64,000 nucleotides of DNA from a methanogenic archaeon ISO4-H5 (GTDB lineage Archaea; Thermoplasmatota; Thermoplasmata; Methanomassiliicoccales; Methanomethylophilaceae), in the NCBI GenBank assembly GCA_001560915.1, contig CP014214.1, forward strand, positions 1,178,001-1,242,000, given 5' to 3'. Position 1 is the first letter of the stretch, and every line of letters starts with the position of its first letter. A program made the position numbers and the translations under genes. The notes below the pieces were generated by a model. That model saw only the letters and a program-made list of their open reading frames with translations, was not told the DNA's origin and made no database searches. Positions 23,638 to 30,827 of the stretch are shown here, one piece after another.

Positions 23638-25457
23638 TCCTTCACCCCCAGGATGGAGAGTAAGGCATCCATGTCGAGTCCGCTCTCGAATGCATCCGCC
23701 AGGAGGTCGAGGTTGTGATCCACGACCTCATCGTAGTCCAAGGATTCTTTCTGAACGGCGGGCTTCTCGCCGCGGGGTTTGATGAGCGACAGGAACTTCT
23801 TCCTGAAGGCGGGTTTATCGAGGACTCCGTGCAGATAGGTTCCGTAGAGCATCTCGTCCTCGCGGACAGATCCCTCGACCTCGTCCTTCCTGCCGTGGGA
23901 TGTGATCCTGAACAGGGGCTTCTCCTTCACAACGGAGAGACCCATGTGGATCTCGTAACCCTCCACCTCTCCTCCGCCGTCGATGATCTCGGCACGGTCG
24001 CGGATGACCCTCTTCTCGTACTTGTCCCAGTAGGCCACATCGTTGAACAGACCCAGACCCTCGTAGCAGCCCTTCTCGCGCCCTTCGATTCCCTTGGGGT
24101 CGAGGAGCTCAGCGCCCATCATCTGGTATCCTCCGCAGATTCCGAGAATGGGAATCTTGCCCCTCACGCACTTGATTGCATCGGCGATGCCCGAAGCGAT
24201 CAGCCATTCGTAATCGTCGATGGTGTTCTTGGTACCAGGGATGATGACCGCATCCGCGGTCAGGACATCGCTGGGACAGTCGGCGAACACCACTGTCGTA
24301 TCCTCTGTGTAAAGCGGGTCGAGGTCGGTGAAGTTGGCAATGCGGGGGAGTTTGATGACCGCTATGCGCATCGAACCGTTCCCGCGTTCCTTCACTCCGC
24401 GGAATGCTTCCGAATCCTCCTGCGGGAGCTCCACATCGGCGTGGGGGATGATTCCTATGACAGGTATTCCGCATCTCCTCGAGAGTTCATCGGCACCCTC
24501 CTTCATGCGTGAGGGTTCTCCCCTGACGTTGTTGAGGATAATTCCCTTGATCCTCTTCCTGTCCTCCGGGGGCATGAGCTCCACGGTTCCGATGGCATAA
24601 GCGAAGGAACCTCCCCACTCCACATTCACCACCAGGATGCAGTCGGCATCCGCTATCTCGGCGGCCCTCATGTTGGCGATGTCCTTATCGTAGATGTTTA
24701 TCTCCGCCGGGCTTCCCGCACCCTCCATGAGGATGAAATCGTAATGGTCCTTGAGGAAGTCGATATTCCTCTTCACGATCTCCTTTCCGGGGCCGGGGAC
24801 GAAGTCGTTGTAATAGGAGGGCACATCGTAATCGCCGAAGGGCTTGCCTTCCACCACAACCTGTGAGACTGTGTTCCCCTTGGGCTTCAGGAGGATGGGG
24901 TTCATATGGAAATTGGGGATTGTCAGACCCATGGCCTGGGCCTGGAGCATCTGCACCATGGCGATCTCGTCGCCTTTCGCGGTGACCCTGGAGTTCAGGC
25001 TCATGTTCTGCGATTTGAAGGGTGCACAGAGGTATCCTCTGCGGAAGAGTATCCTTCCCAGGGCGGCCACGGTCATGGATTTGCCGGCATCAGAGGTGGC
25101 ACCGACCACCATGATGGCCTTCCCGCGTTTCCAGCAGGCATCCATGCTTTCTCTGAAGACCTCCATCATACCCTCGTGGTCCCCTGGAGCGATGCCCTTC
25201 TCCAGAATCCTCGGCAAGGCGTATTCAACGGTGCGGTCGCGGTGGATGAAGAGACAGTCCTCGCATGACCATATATCTCCGATCTTGGTGCCCCGGATGT
25301 AGTGACCGTTGCGTTCATCCTCGCAGGGATAGAACGGACAGTAGCAGAAGGTGCAGTTCTGTCCCTTGAAATGGGACGGATGGTAGGGACATTCGCGGTT
25401 GCTGTGAATGTTGCCAGCGATAAGCTCGTCTTCTACTCTCTTCTTGATGGTCTTCAT
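23634..25457 (-). CDS. cbiP: Cobyric acid synthase with N-terminal cysteine-rich domain
   Basis: A 607-residue protein. Residues about 18-75 form a cysteine-rich domain (ECPYHPSHFKGQNCTFCYCPFYPC ... WSCEDCLFIH in three pieces), matching the cysteine-rich small domain associated with cobalamin genes. The synthase core follows: VVGATSDAGKSMTVAALG, PFKSQNMSLNSRV, MEGAGSPAEIN and VNVEWGGSFA. The glutaminase domain has PGTKNTIDD, LGICGGYQMMG with the catalytic Cys, and GTYLHGVLD with the His. It amidates adenosylcobyrinic acid a,c-diamide at four positions, using glutamine. The start at 25457 (MKTIKKRVEDEL) is preferred over 25517 because AGGTG precedes it and a TATA-like element lies at about 25499-25505. 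It overlaps the paralogue at 22801 by 4 bases. Confidence 0.93.
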   Translation of the reverse strand: MKTIKKRVEDELIAGNIHSNRECPYHPSHFKGQNCTFCYCPFYPCEDERNGHYIRGTKIGDIWSCEDCLFIHRDRTVEYALPRILEKGIAPGDHEGMMEVFRESMDACWKRGKAIMVVGATSDAGKSMTVAALGRILFRRGYLCAPFKSQNMSLNSRVTAKGDEIAMVQMLQAQAMGLTIPNFHMNPILLKPKGNTVSQVVVEGKPFGDYDVPSYYNDFVPGPGKEIVKRNIDFLKDHYDFILMEGAGSPAEINIYDKDIANMRAAEIADADCILVVNVEWGGSFAYAIGTVELMPPEDRKRIKGIILNNVRGEPSRMKEGADELSRRCGIPVIGIIPHADVELPQEDSEAFRGVKERGNGSMRIAVIKLPRIANFTDLDPLYTEDTTVVFADCPSDVLTADAVIIPGTKNTIDDYEWLIASGIADAIKCVRGKIPILGICGGYQMMGAELLDPKGIEGREKGCYEGLGLFNDVAYWDKYEKRVIRDRAEIIDGGGEVEGYEIHMGLSVVKEKPLFRITSHGRKDEVEGSVREDEMLYGTYLHGVLDKPAFRKKFLSLIKPRGEKPAVQKESLDYDEVVDHNLDLLADAFESGLDMDALLSILGVKE

Positions 25458-25550
25458 GAGGGCACCTGAATGCACGTGTATGTTCGCGCGGATAGATAAG
25501 CTGTCGTACTCATCCATCCGTATTTCCGTGCGTCAGTGCCCGACGGGGAT

Positions 25551-26813
25551 TCACTGCCCCAAATCCGGACCTTTGCCCGCCAGATCCCTCTCGCGGTTGT
25601 CCGCGATGGCGGTGAAGAACACGTCCATGGAGGAGTTGAGGGCGGTCTCGAGGGAATCCTGGATGACCCCGATGATGAAACCGATGGCGATTAGCTCGGA
25701 GGCCGCGTCCCCGGGGACCCCCAGCATGGAGCAGGCGAGGGGGATGAGCAACAGCGATCCGCCGTTGACCCCCGATGCGCCGCATGCGGACAGTGCCGCG
25801 ACCACGCAGAGGGCCACGGCCATGTAGAGGGGGATGCTGATGCCGAGGGTGTTGGCGGCCGCCAGGGTCATCACGGTAATGGTGATGGCAGCGCCGTTCA
25901 TGTTCACGGTGGCTCCCAGGGGGATCGACACGGCGTAGAAGTCCCGGTCGAGCTCCAGCTCCTCGCAGAGCTTGAGGTTCACGGGGATGTTCGCGGCGGA
26001 GCTCCTGGTGAAGAACGCGGTGATGGCGCTGCCCCTGAGACACTTGAGGAGCAGGGGGTAGGGGTTCCTGCGGCTGACGATGAAAGCCAGCAAAGGGTTG
26101 GTGACGAACATGACCAGGACCATCGCCGCCACCAAGAGGATGATCAGGTGGCCGTACTCGGTGAAGATGTCCAGCCCGTTCTCTGAGACGGCGTTGTAGA
26201 TGAGTCCGAAGATTCCAATGGGGGCGAACTGGATCACGAAGCCGATGACCTGGGCCATGATGTTGGAGATGTCCTTGGAGACGGTCTTGGTGGTCTCGGA
26301 GCCATACTTCTTCATGAAGAGTCCGATGATGACCGCCCAGGTCAGGATGCCCAGGAAGTTGGCCCCGGCGAAGGCGTCCACGGGGTTGCAGATCAGCTTG
26401 GAGACGATCATCTCGACGATCTCGTAGGCCTCGTCGCTGTAGAACGGTGCGTATGCGGAGACGAAGGTCACGGTGGCGGGCCAGAAGTAGCAGAGCACGG
26501 TGGCGATTACGGCCGCAATGATGGTGCTCGCGAGATACAGCTTGATAACGGTCTTGAACCTCGCTCCCAGATTGAAGGTGGAATGGGAGATGGCGGTGAT
26601 GACCAGGAAGAAGACCAGGAACGGAGCGACGGCCTTCAGCGCCCAGATGAACGCGTCACCGAGCAGGAAAAGGAACTTGCTGTGCGGGTAGACCAGCGCG
26701 ACGACGATACCAATCACCAAAGCGATGATTATGCGGAGCACTAGGCTGACCGATGTCCATGTGTCGTACGCTTTCCTAAGGTCTACCATGGGCGCGCATG
26801 GTCCTTTTCCCAT
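25551..26813 (-). CDS. sstT: Sodium:serine/threonine symporter
   Basis: A 420-residue member of the dicarboxylate/amino acid:cation symporter (SLC1-like) family, with about eight membrane helices and two re-entrant hairpins. SstT-type landmarks are ALKAVAPFLVFFLVITAI, FTRSSAANIPVNLKLCEEL (hairpin 1 serine-rich motif) and GATVNMNGAAITITVM (the NMNG cation-binding motif of TM7). It imports serine and threonine with sodium. The frame offers starts at 26813 and 26789 (MVDLRKAYDTW); a TATTTTC element near 26833 fits either. The gene looks bacterial in type and is divergent from the Mre11-like gene, sharing a 60-base promoter region. It probably sits in its own transcription unit. Confidence 0.92.
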   Translation of the reverse strand: MGKGPCAPMVDLRKAYDTWTSVSLVLRIIIALVIGIVVALVYPHSKFLFLLGDAFIWALKAVAPFLVFFLVITAISHSTFNLGARFKTVIKLYLASTIIAAVIATVLCYFWPATVTFVSAYAPFYSDEAYEIVEMIVSKLICNPVDAFAGANFLGILTWAVIIGLFMKKYGSETTKTVSKDISNIMAQVIGFVIQFAPIGIFGLIYNAVSENGLDIFTEYGHLIILLVAAMVLVMFVTNPLLAFIVSRRNPYPLLLKCLRGSAITAFFTRSSAANIPVNLKLCEELELDRDFYAVSIPLGATVNMNGAAITITVMTLAAANTLGISIPLYMAVALCVVAALSACGASGVNGGSLLLIPLACSMLGVPGDAASELIAIGFIIGVIQDSLETALNSSMDVFFTAIADNRERDLAGKGPDLGQ

Positions 26814-26876
26814 TTAACTGTGATTAAGAAAATAACAACCTATCCTATAAGTGTCGGAAACTCATATTCCCTGCCC

Positions 26877-28064
26877 ATGGGATGCGAATTCACCTTCATT
26901 CACTGTGCGGACCTGCACCTGGGAAGCAGGTGCTGGGGAAGCAGACACGACGACCCCGCTCTCGGCAAGAGGTTCTACGGAGCGACCTTCGCCTCGTTCA
27001 GGAGGATCGTCGACCTCGGAATCAGCAGGGCAGATTTCATGGTGATCTCCGGAGACATCTACGATGATCTCAACGAGACCCCCCGCACACGTCTGTTCTT
27101 CGCATCCGAGATGAAGAGATTCGCCAAACCGTGCTTCATCGTCACCGGCAATCACGATGCGCGCCACAGCTGGTCGGAGAGCATCCCCTACCCCAGCAAC
27201 GTCTATCAGTTCGGTACGGCGCCCATGAAGTACCGCGTGAGCGTCAAAGGCACCCCCGTGGAGATCACTGGAGTGAGCTTCGACGGCCCCCACACCGACG
27301 AGAACCTCGTCTCCAAACTGAGGGGTTCCCCGGGGGTTTTCACCATCGGTGTGGTCCACTGCGAGGTCGGGACCGCAGGAGGCTATGCACCCTGCTCCAT
27401 GGAGGACTTCCTGGGGAAGGACATCCAATACTGGGCCCTCGGACATATCCACAAGAGGATGGTCATGCGCGAGGCTGAACCCGTAGTGGTCTATCCCGGC
27501 AACATCCAGGGCCGTGACATCGCGGAATCGGGGGAGAAGGGATGCATGCTCGTACATGTGGACGGCGGCAACGTGACCCCCGAATTCGTACCCACTCAGG
27601 AAATCATATGGAAAGAGGTGGCCGCCGACATCACCGGCAAGTCCACCCTCGGGGAACTCATCGATTCCGTAAAGGCGGAGATCCCTCCGGATTCCGTCAT
27701 AGGGCTGAACATCGTAGGGAAAGGCGCCCTCAACAAGGCGATACGCCAAAACCCCTCGGATATCGCAGAAAGAGTGGAGGAAGAGACCGGTTGCCCCACC
27801 ACTATCAGAAAAGTGACCTGCACCGACGATATCGACCTGGAGAAGATCGCCCAGGGCGAGACACTGGCCTCCGCCATCGTGAAGGCAGGTGAATCGTTCT
27901 ACGCCATGTCCGAGGAGGAGCTCCTCGATGCCATCTGCTGCACCGCACCTTCTAAGGATATCAGGATCTATCTCGAATACTTCGCCAAACACGGAAGACT
28001 CCACGACCTCGTCAGGGAAGCTCAGCTTTCGGCAGTCAGCAGAATCCTGGAGGGAAGCGAATGA
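26877..28064 (+). CDS. Mre11/SbcD-like nuclease (YhaO-like)
   Basis: A 395-residue calcineurin-type phosphoesterase. All metal-binding motifs are present: HCADLHLGS (12-14), ISGDIYDD (about 60), VTGNHDAR (about 91), GVVHCEVG and ALGHIHKR (about 188). This is the Mre11/SbcD core. The C-terminal 150 residues correspond to the capping and partner-binding region. ATG 26877 (MGCEFTFIHC) is chosen because CCTATAAG lies about 26-30 bases upstream; the frame is open further to 26820 without support. It overlaps the ATPase gene by ATGA. Pairing with a YhaN-like, rather than classical Rad50, ATPase argues for the YhaO/YhaN group. It should nick or resect DNA ends or hairpins in an ATPase-gated way. Confidence 0.9.
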   Translation: MGCEFTFIHCADLHLGSRCWGSRHDDPALGKRFYGATFASFRRIVDLGISRADFMVISGDIYDDLNETPRTRLFFASEMKRFAKPCFIVTGNHDARHSWSESIPYPSNVYQFGTAPMKYRVSVKGTPVEITGVSFDGPHTDENLVSKLRGSPGVFTIGVVHCEVGTAGGYAPCSMEDFLGKDIQYWALGHIHKRMVMREAEPVVVYPGNIQGRDIAESGEKGCMLVHVDGGNVTPEFVPTQEIIWKEVAADITGKSTLGELIDSVKAEIPPDSVIGLNIVGKGALNKAIRQNPSDIAERVEEETGCPTTIRKVTCTDDIDLEKIAQGETLASAIVKAGESFYAMSEEELLDAICCTAPSKDIRIYLEYFAKHGRLHDLVREAQLSAVSRILEGSE

Positions 28065-30157
28065 AGGTCATCCGCATCAGGATCGGTTCCTTCGGCAAAC
28101 TGAGGGACCGCAGCATGGAGATGTCCCCCGGACTCAATGCAGTATACGGTCCTAACGAAGCGGGCAAGAGTACGCTCAGGTCATTCATCACCACCACCCT
28201 CTTCCCGAAATCCAAGGTGAACTACCCGACGCCCAAGACCAGCGATTCCGGCTCGGTGGATGTCATCCTGGAGAACGGGGACAATATCACATTCACCAAA
28301 GACGGGAAGAAGAGCAACGGAATGGGATCCCTCCTATGCGGCATCGATGACAAGGAGTATGTCTCTATCTACTCCATGCAGCCCGACGAACTCAGGGACG
28401 TCGACAGGCTGGAGAACGGAGGCATTCGCAACCGCTTCCTGACCATTCCCGGAGGAGGCGACCTCCCCCGCGCCTACGAGATCATCAATTCTGAGCGTAC
28501 GGCCCTGCTCCCGGACGGACGCCGCAGCCCCACCTGCGGGATCGCCAGGCTGGTGGATGCCGAGAACACGGCCGTCCGCCGTGTGAGGGAGCTCCAGAAC
28601 CGCGAGAGCGGCGACAACAGGTACAGCGAACTGGTCCGCAGGAAGTCGGAACTCACCGCACAGCTCCAGACAGCACAGAAGACCTTCGACACCGCAGATA
28701 AGATCCGTCTCGATTCCAACGCCTTCGCACACCGTGCGGAGGACCTGCAGAAACTGGAAAAACTGATTGAAACGGAGAAAAGCCTCGCCTATTCGGAGAA
28801 CACCGATCCCTCCCGGCTGGAAGTCCTGGAGAACGAGATCAAGAACCGCAGGGACCTCTTCGAGGCGTCCTCCAGGAAGGAGGATGCTTGCAAAACAGCT
28901 CTTGACGGGAGGGACTGCGAACTATACATCAGGTACAAGAAGAAGATAGAACAGATAGACCGCTTCTCCGCGGACTACGAGTTCTACTGCAGCAGCGAAA
29001 CGACTCCCGCTGCGGTTCCCGTCAGCAGTGGAGGTCTCCCCGTGCTCGCCATAGCTGGAGCGGGCGTGGCGGTGGCGGGAATCGCCGTGGCGGCAATCGT
29101 CAATGTCATCGCCGGCGGAGCGGTGGTCGCCATCGGTGCCATCATCGCCCTGTTCGGACTGCGCTCCCGCAGGAGCGCTCCCGCTCCGGCACCAGTCAGA
29201 CAGGAGAACGAGACCGCAAAGAGGATGGAGAACGCCCTCGACCAGGTCGCCTCCGTATTCGATATCCCCCGCAGAGGATACCATGCCGATGTGAGGACAC
29301 TCATGGACGGTCTTCGGGCTTCCGAGGCATATCAGGAAGCGGCCAAGGAACTGAAGGCCGCCCAAGACGCCCTCGATCAGGCGACAAAGGCCAAAGAACT
29401 GTTCCTTTCCGGTTACAACGGAGAAGAGGGGTACCGCAAAGCGGTAGCCGATTCCAAGGAACTCATCTCGGTAAGGTCTCAGATTGAGGCACTCAGGGCG
29501 AGCACCTCCAATGTCCCGGAGACCCCTGTCGATGCGGACACCGCAGAATCGGAATATTCCACCGCACATTCCAATCTCACCGCCATCAAGGAGGAACTCT
29601 CGGGCATCAACCAGGCGCTGAAGGACATCGGGGACGATACCTCCGTGGAGGATGCCCTCACCGCCAGCTCGGACGCAGCCGACAAGGTCTACGACGCCTG
29701 CTTCAGGTGGGCGAGGCTCATGATGGAGAAGCTCATCCTCGACAAAGCCTCGGAAGAGGCCTACGGCAGCCACCGTCCCGACGTTCTGCAGCGTGCGGAC
29801 GGGTTCCTTATGCTCATGACCGGCGGAAGGTACAGCATGAGCACCGATCCCCGCGACACCGAACTCGCCATCGTCGACCGCAACAACGGCGAGAAGAAGA
29901 TCGCGAAGGAATGGTCTAGCGGATTGGAGGACCAGGTGAAACTGTCGGTGAAGATGGCAGTCTCCCTCAGCCTCTCGAAGGAGAAACCCCCGGTGATCCT
30001 CGACGACATCCTCCTGACCTCGGATACCGAGAGGAAGAGAGCAGCCTGTAAAGCACTGGCCGAACTGTCCAGGGACATACAGGTCATCTACTTCACATGC
30101 GACCGCGAGACGCGCGATTTCCTTGAGGCGGAGGGTGCGTCAGTCACCGAAATCTGA
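28061..30157 (+). CDS. Rad50/YhaN-like SMC-type ATPase with an internal membrane segment
   Basis: A 698-residue ABC/SMC-type ATPase. Walker A is GPNEAGKST (30-38), the signature region WSSGLEDQVKLSVKM is near 618, and Walker B is PPVILDDILLTSD near 645. Two long coiled-coil stretches (about 165-320 and 375-560) flank a hydrophobic segment at 327-370 (LPVLAIAGAGVAVAGIAVAA and GAVVAIGAIIALFGL) followed by RSRRS. It is long enough for a hairpin of two membrane helices, as in YhaN of Bacillus. The Rad50 zinc-hook CxxC is absent. With the Mre11-like protein it should form a membrane-tethered DNA-end or branched-DNA processing complex. No HerA/NurA genes are nearby. Confidence 0.88.
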   Translation: MKVIRIRIGSFGKLRDRSMEMSPGLNAVYGPNEAGKSTLRSFITTTLFPKSKVNYPTPKTSDSGSVDVILENGDNITFTKDGKKSNGMGSLLCGIDDKEYVSIYSMQPDELRDVDRLENGGIRNRFLTIPGGGDLPRAYEIINSERTALLPDGRRSPTCGIARLVDAENTAVRRVRELQNRESGDNRYSELVRRKSELTAQLQTAQKTFDTADKIRLDSNAFAHRAEDLQKLEKLIETEKSLAYSENTDPSRLEVLENEIKNRRDLFEASSRKEDACKTALDGRDCELYIRYKKKIEQIDRFSADYEFYCSSETTPAAVPVSSGGLPVLAIAGAGVAVAGIAVAAIVNVIAGGAVVAIGAIIALFGLRSRRSAPAPAPVRQENETAKRMENALDQVASVFDIPRRGYHADVRTLMDGLRASEAYQEAAKELKAAQDALDQATKAKELFLSGYNGEEGYRKAVADSKELISVRSQIEALRASTSNVPETPVDADTAESEYSTAHSNLTAIKEELSGINQALKDIGDDTSVEDALTASSDAADKVYDACFRWARLMMEKLILDKASEEAYGSHRPDVLQRADGFLMLMTGGRYSMSTDPRDTELAIVDRNNGEKKIAKEWSSGLEDQVKLSVKMAVSLSLSKEKPPVILDDILLTSDTERKRAACKALAELSRDIQVIYFTCDRETRDFLEAEGASVTEI

Positions 30158-30231
30158 GGTTTAACGACGCTGTATCCAACCCTTTCAGCGTTGTAGACTG
30201 TGCACAAACCGTGGATTGCCGGACACAGTCT

Positions 30232-30269
30232 CAGCTTATTTTTCGTTATAAAACACGAAAAGTTAGCTG
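30232..30269. repeat. Imperfect inverted repeat around a TATA-like core
   Basis: Arms CAGCTTATTTTTCG (30232-30245) and CGAAAAGTTAGCTG (30256-30269) match at 12 of 14 positions around TTATAAAACA. It lies between the YhaN-like gene and the TnpB relic and could be a terminator, an end structure of the decayed element, or an operator. Confidence 0.5.
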
Positions 30270-30280
30270 ATTTTTCGTAG

Positions 30281-30481
30281 CAGAAGAGACAGGCCAGATA
30301 TGAGAGAAAGTATGACTGGCGGATACAACAACACATCCTTAGGTACACTCGTAAGAAGAATCTCAGGACAAAGGTGCATTCGTGTCCTTTCTGCTGTTTC
30401 AACGTGGACAAGGACGTGACTGCAGCGAGGAACACTTGCCAAAATCGGCGGGATGATTCGGCCATCCCGGTCCCTCGCTGA
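30281..30481 (+). pseudogene. Relic of an IS200/IS605-type TnpB (OrfB) C-terminus
   Basis: In one frame the DNA reads ARYERKYDWRIQQHILRYTR, then KNLRTKVHSCPFCCFNVDKD, then VTAARNTCQNRR up to a TGA at 30479-30481, with a stop at 30278-30280 upstream. CPFC followed by VDKDVTAARN matches the zinc finger and D-x-N/T-A-A-R-N signature at the end of TnpB proteins. No start codon or RuvC core is present, so it is a truncated remnant. Two hairpins immediately follow, as at the right end of IS200/IS605 elements, where the guide RNA of TnpB is encoded. The relic lies in the largest gene-free gap of the window. Confidence 0.65.
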
Positions 30482-30511
30482 GGGACAGGATAACCGGGCA
30501 CCCCTCGGTGC
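30466..30511 (+). mobile_element. Hairpins at the probable right end of the decayed IS605-type element
   Basis: GTCCCTC-GCT-GAGGGAC (30470-30486) is a perfect 7-bp hairpin containing the tnpB stop codon; CCCGG/CCGGG (30466-30470 and 30494-30498) can close around it. A second hairpin, GCACC-CCTC-GGTGC, occupies 30498-30511. Such subterminal palindromes are recognised by TnpA and form the 3' part of omega RNA in IS200/IS605 elements. The exact element end cannot be fixed. Confidence 0.5.
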
Positions 30512-30587
30512 ACCGGCACAGATTCCGACAGATTCTTGATAACTGTCGGACTCGAATGATACATTTATTTACCGAAATAGGGATACC

Positions 30588-30800
30588 GAAAAGCAGGGAA
30601 AACACTGGATGTTTTCCTGTTCACAATCACTGTCACACGCGCGGTCGAGCCAGGCTCCTGCGCATAAAACGCCGACAATCCGATGAGGACACTGCGGCAG
30701 AATATTGGGATGGAAACGAGGTACCCGGACAGCCGGGATGCGGCTGAAAGATGGGTACATGCAGTAAAGGTACTGCGGAACAGGAAACCGTAGGTTTTTT
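30588..30800 (+). ncRNA. Candidate structured non-coding RNA or long dnaG leader
   Basis: TTTATTTA (30564-30571) could serve as a TATA box for a transcript from about 30590. The next 210 bases contain no reading frame but several strong hairpins: CAGG-AAAACA with TGTTTTCCTG (30594-30619, one bulged G), GTACCC/GGGTAC (30721-30758) enclosing CAGCC/GGCTG, and GCAGTA-AAGG-TACTGC (30761-30776). AAACC-GTA-GGTTT leads into a run of six T (30795-30800), resembling a terminator. It does not match SRP RNA, RNase P RNA or tRNA by eye. dnaG starts at 30828, so it could instead be a structured leader. Confidence 0.35.
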
Positions 30801-30827
30801 CCCGGAATAACAACCCGGAGTGGTTTC

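Noticed and set aside
30588-30800. SRP RNA or RNase P RNA
   Set aside because: The conserved loops of either RNA are not present and the unit is too short.
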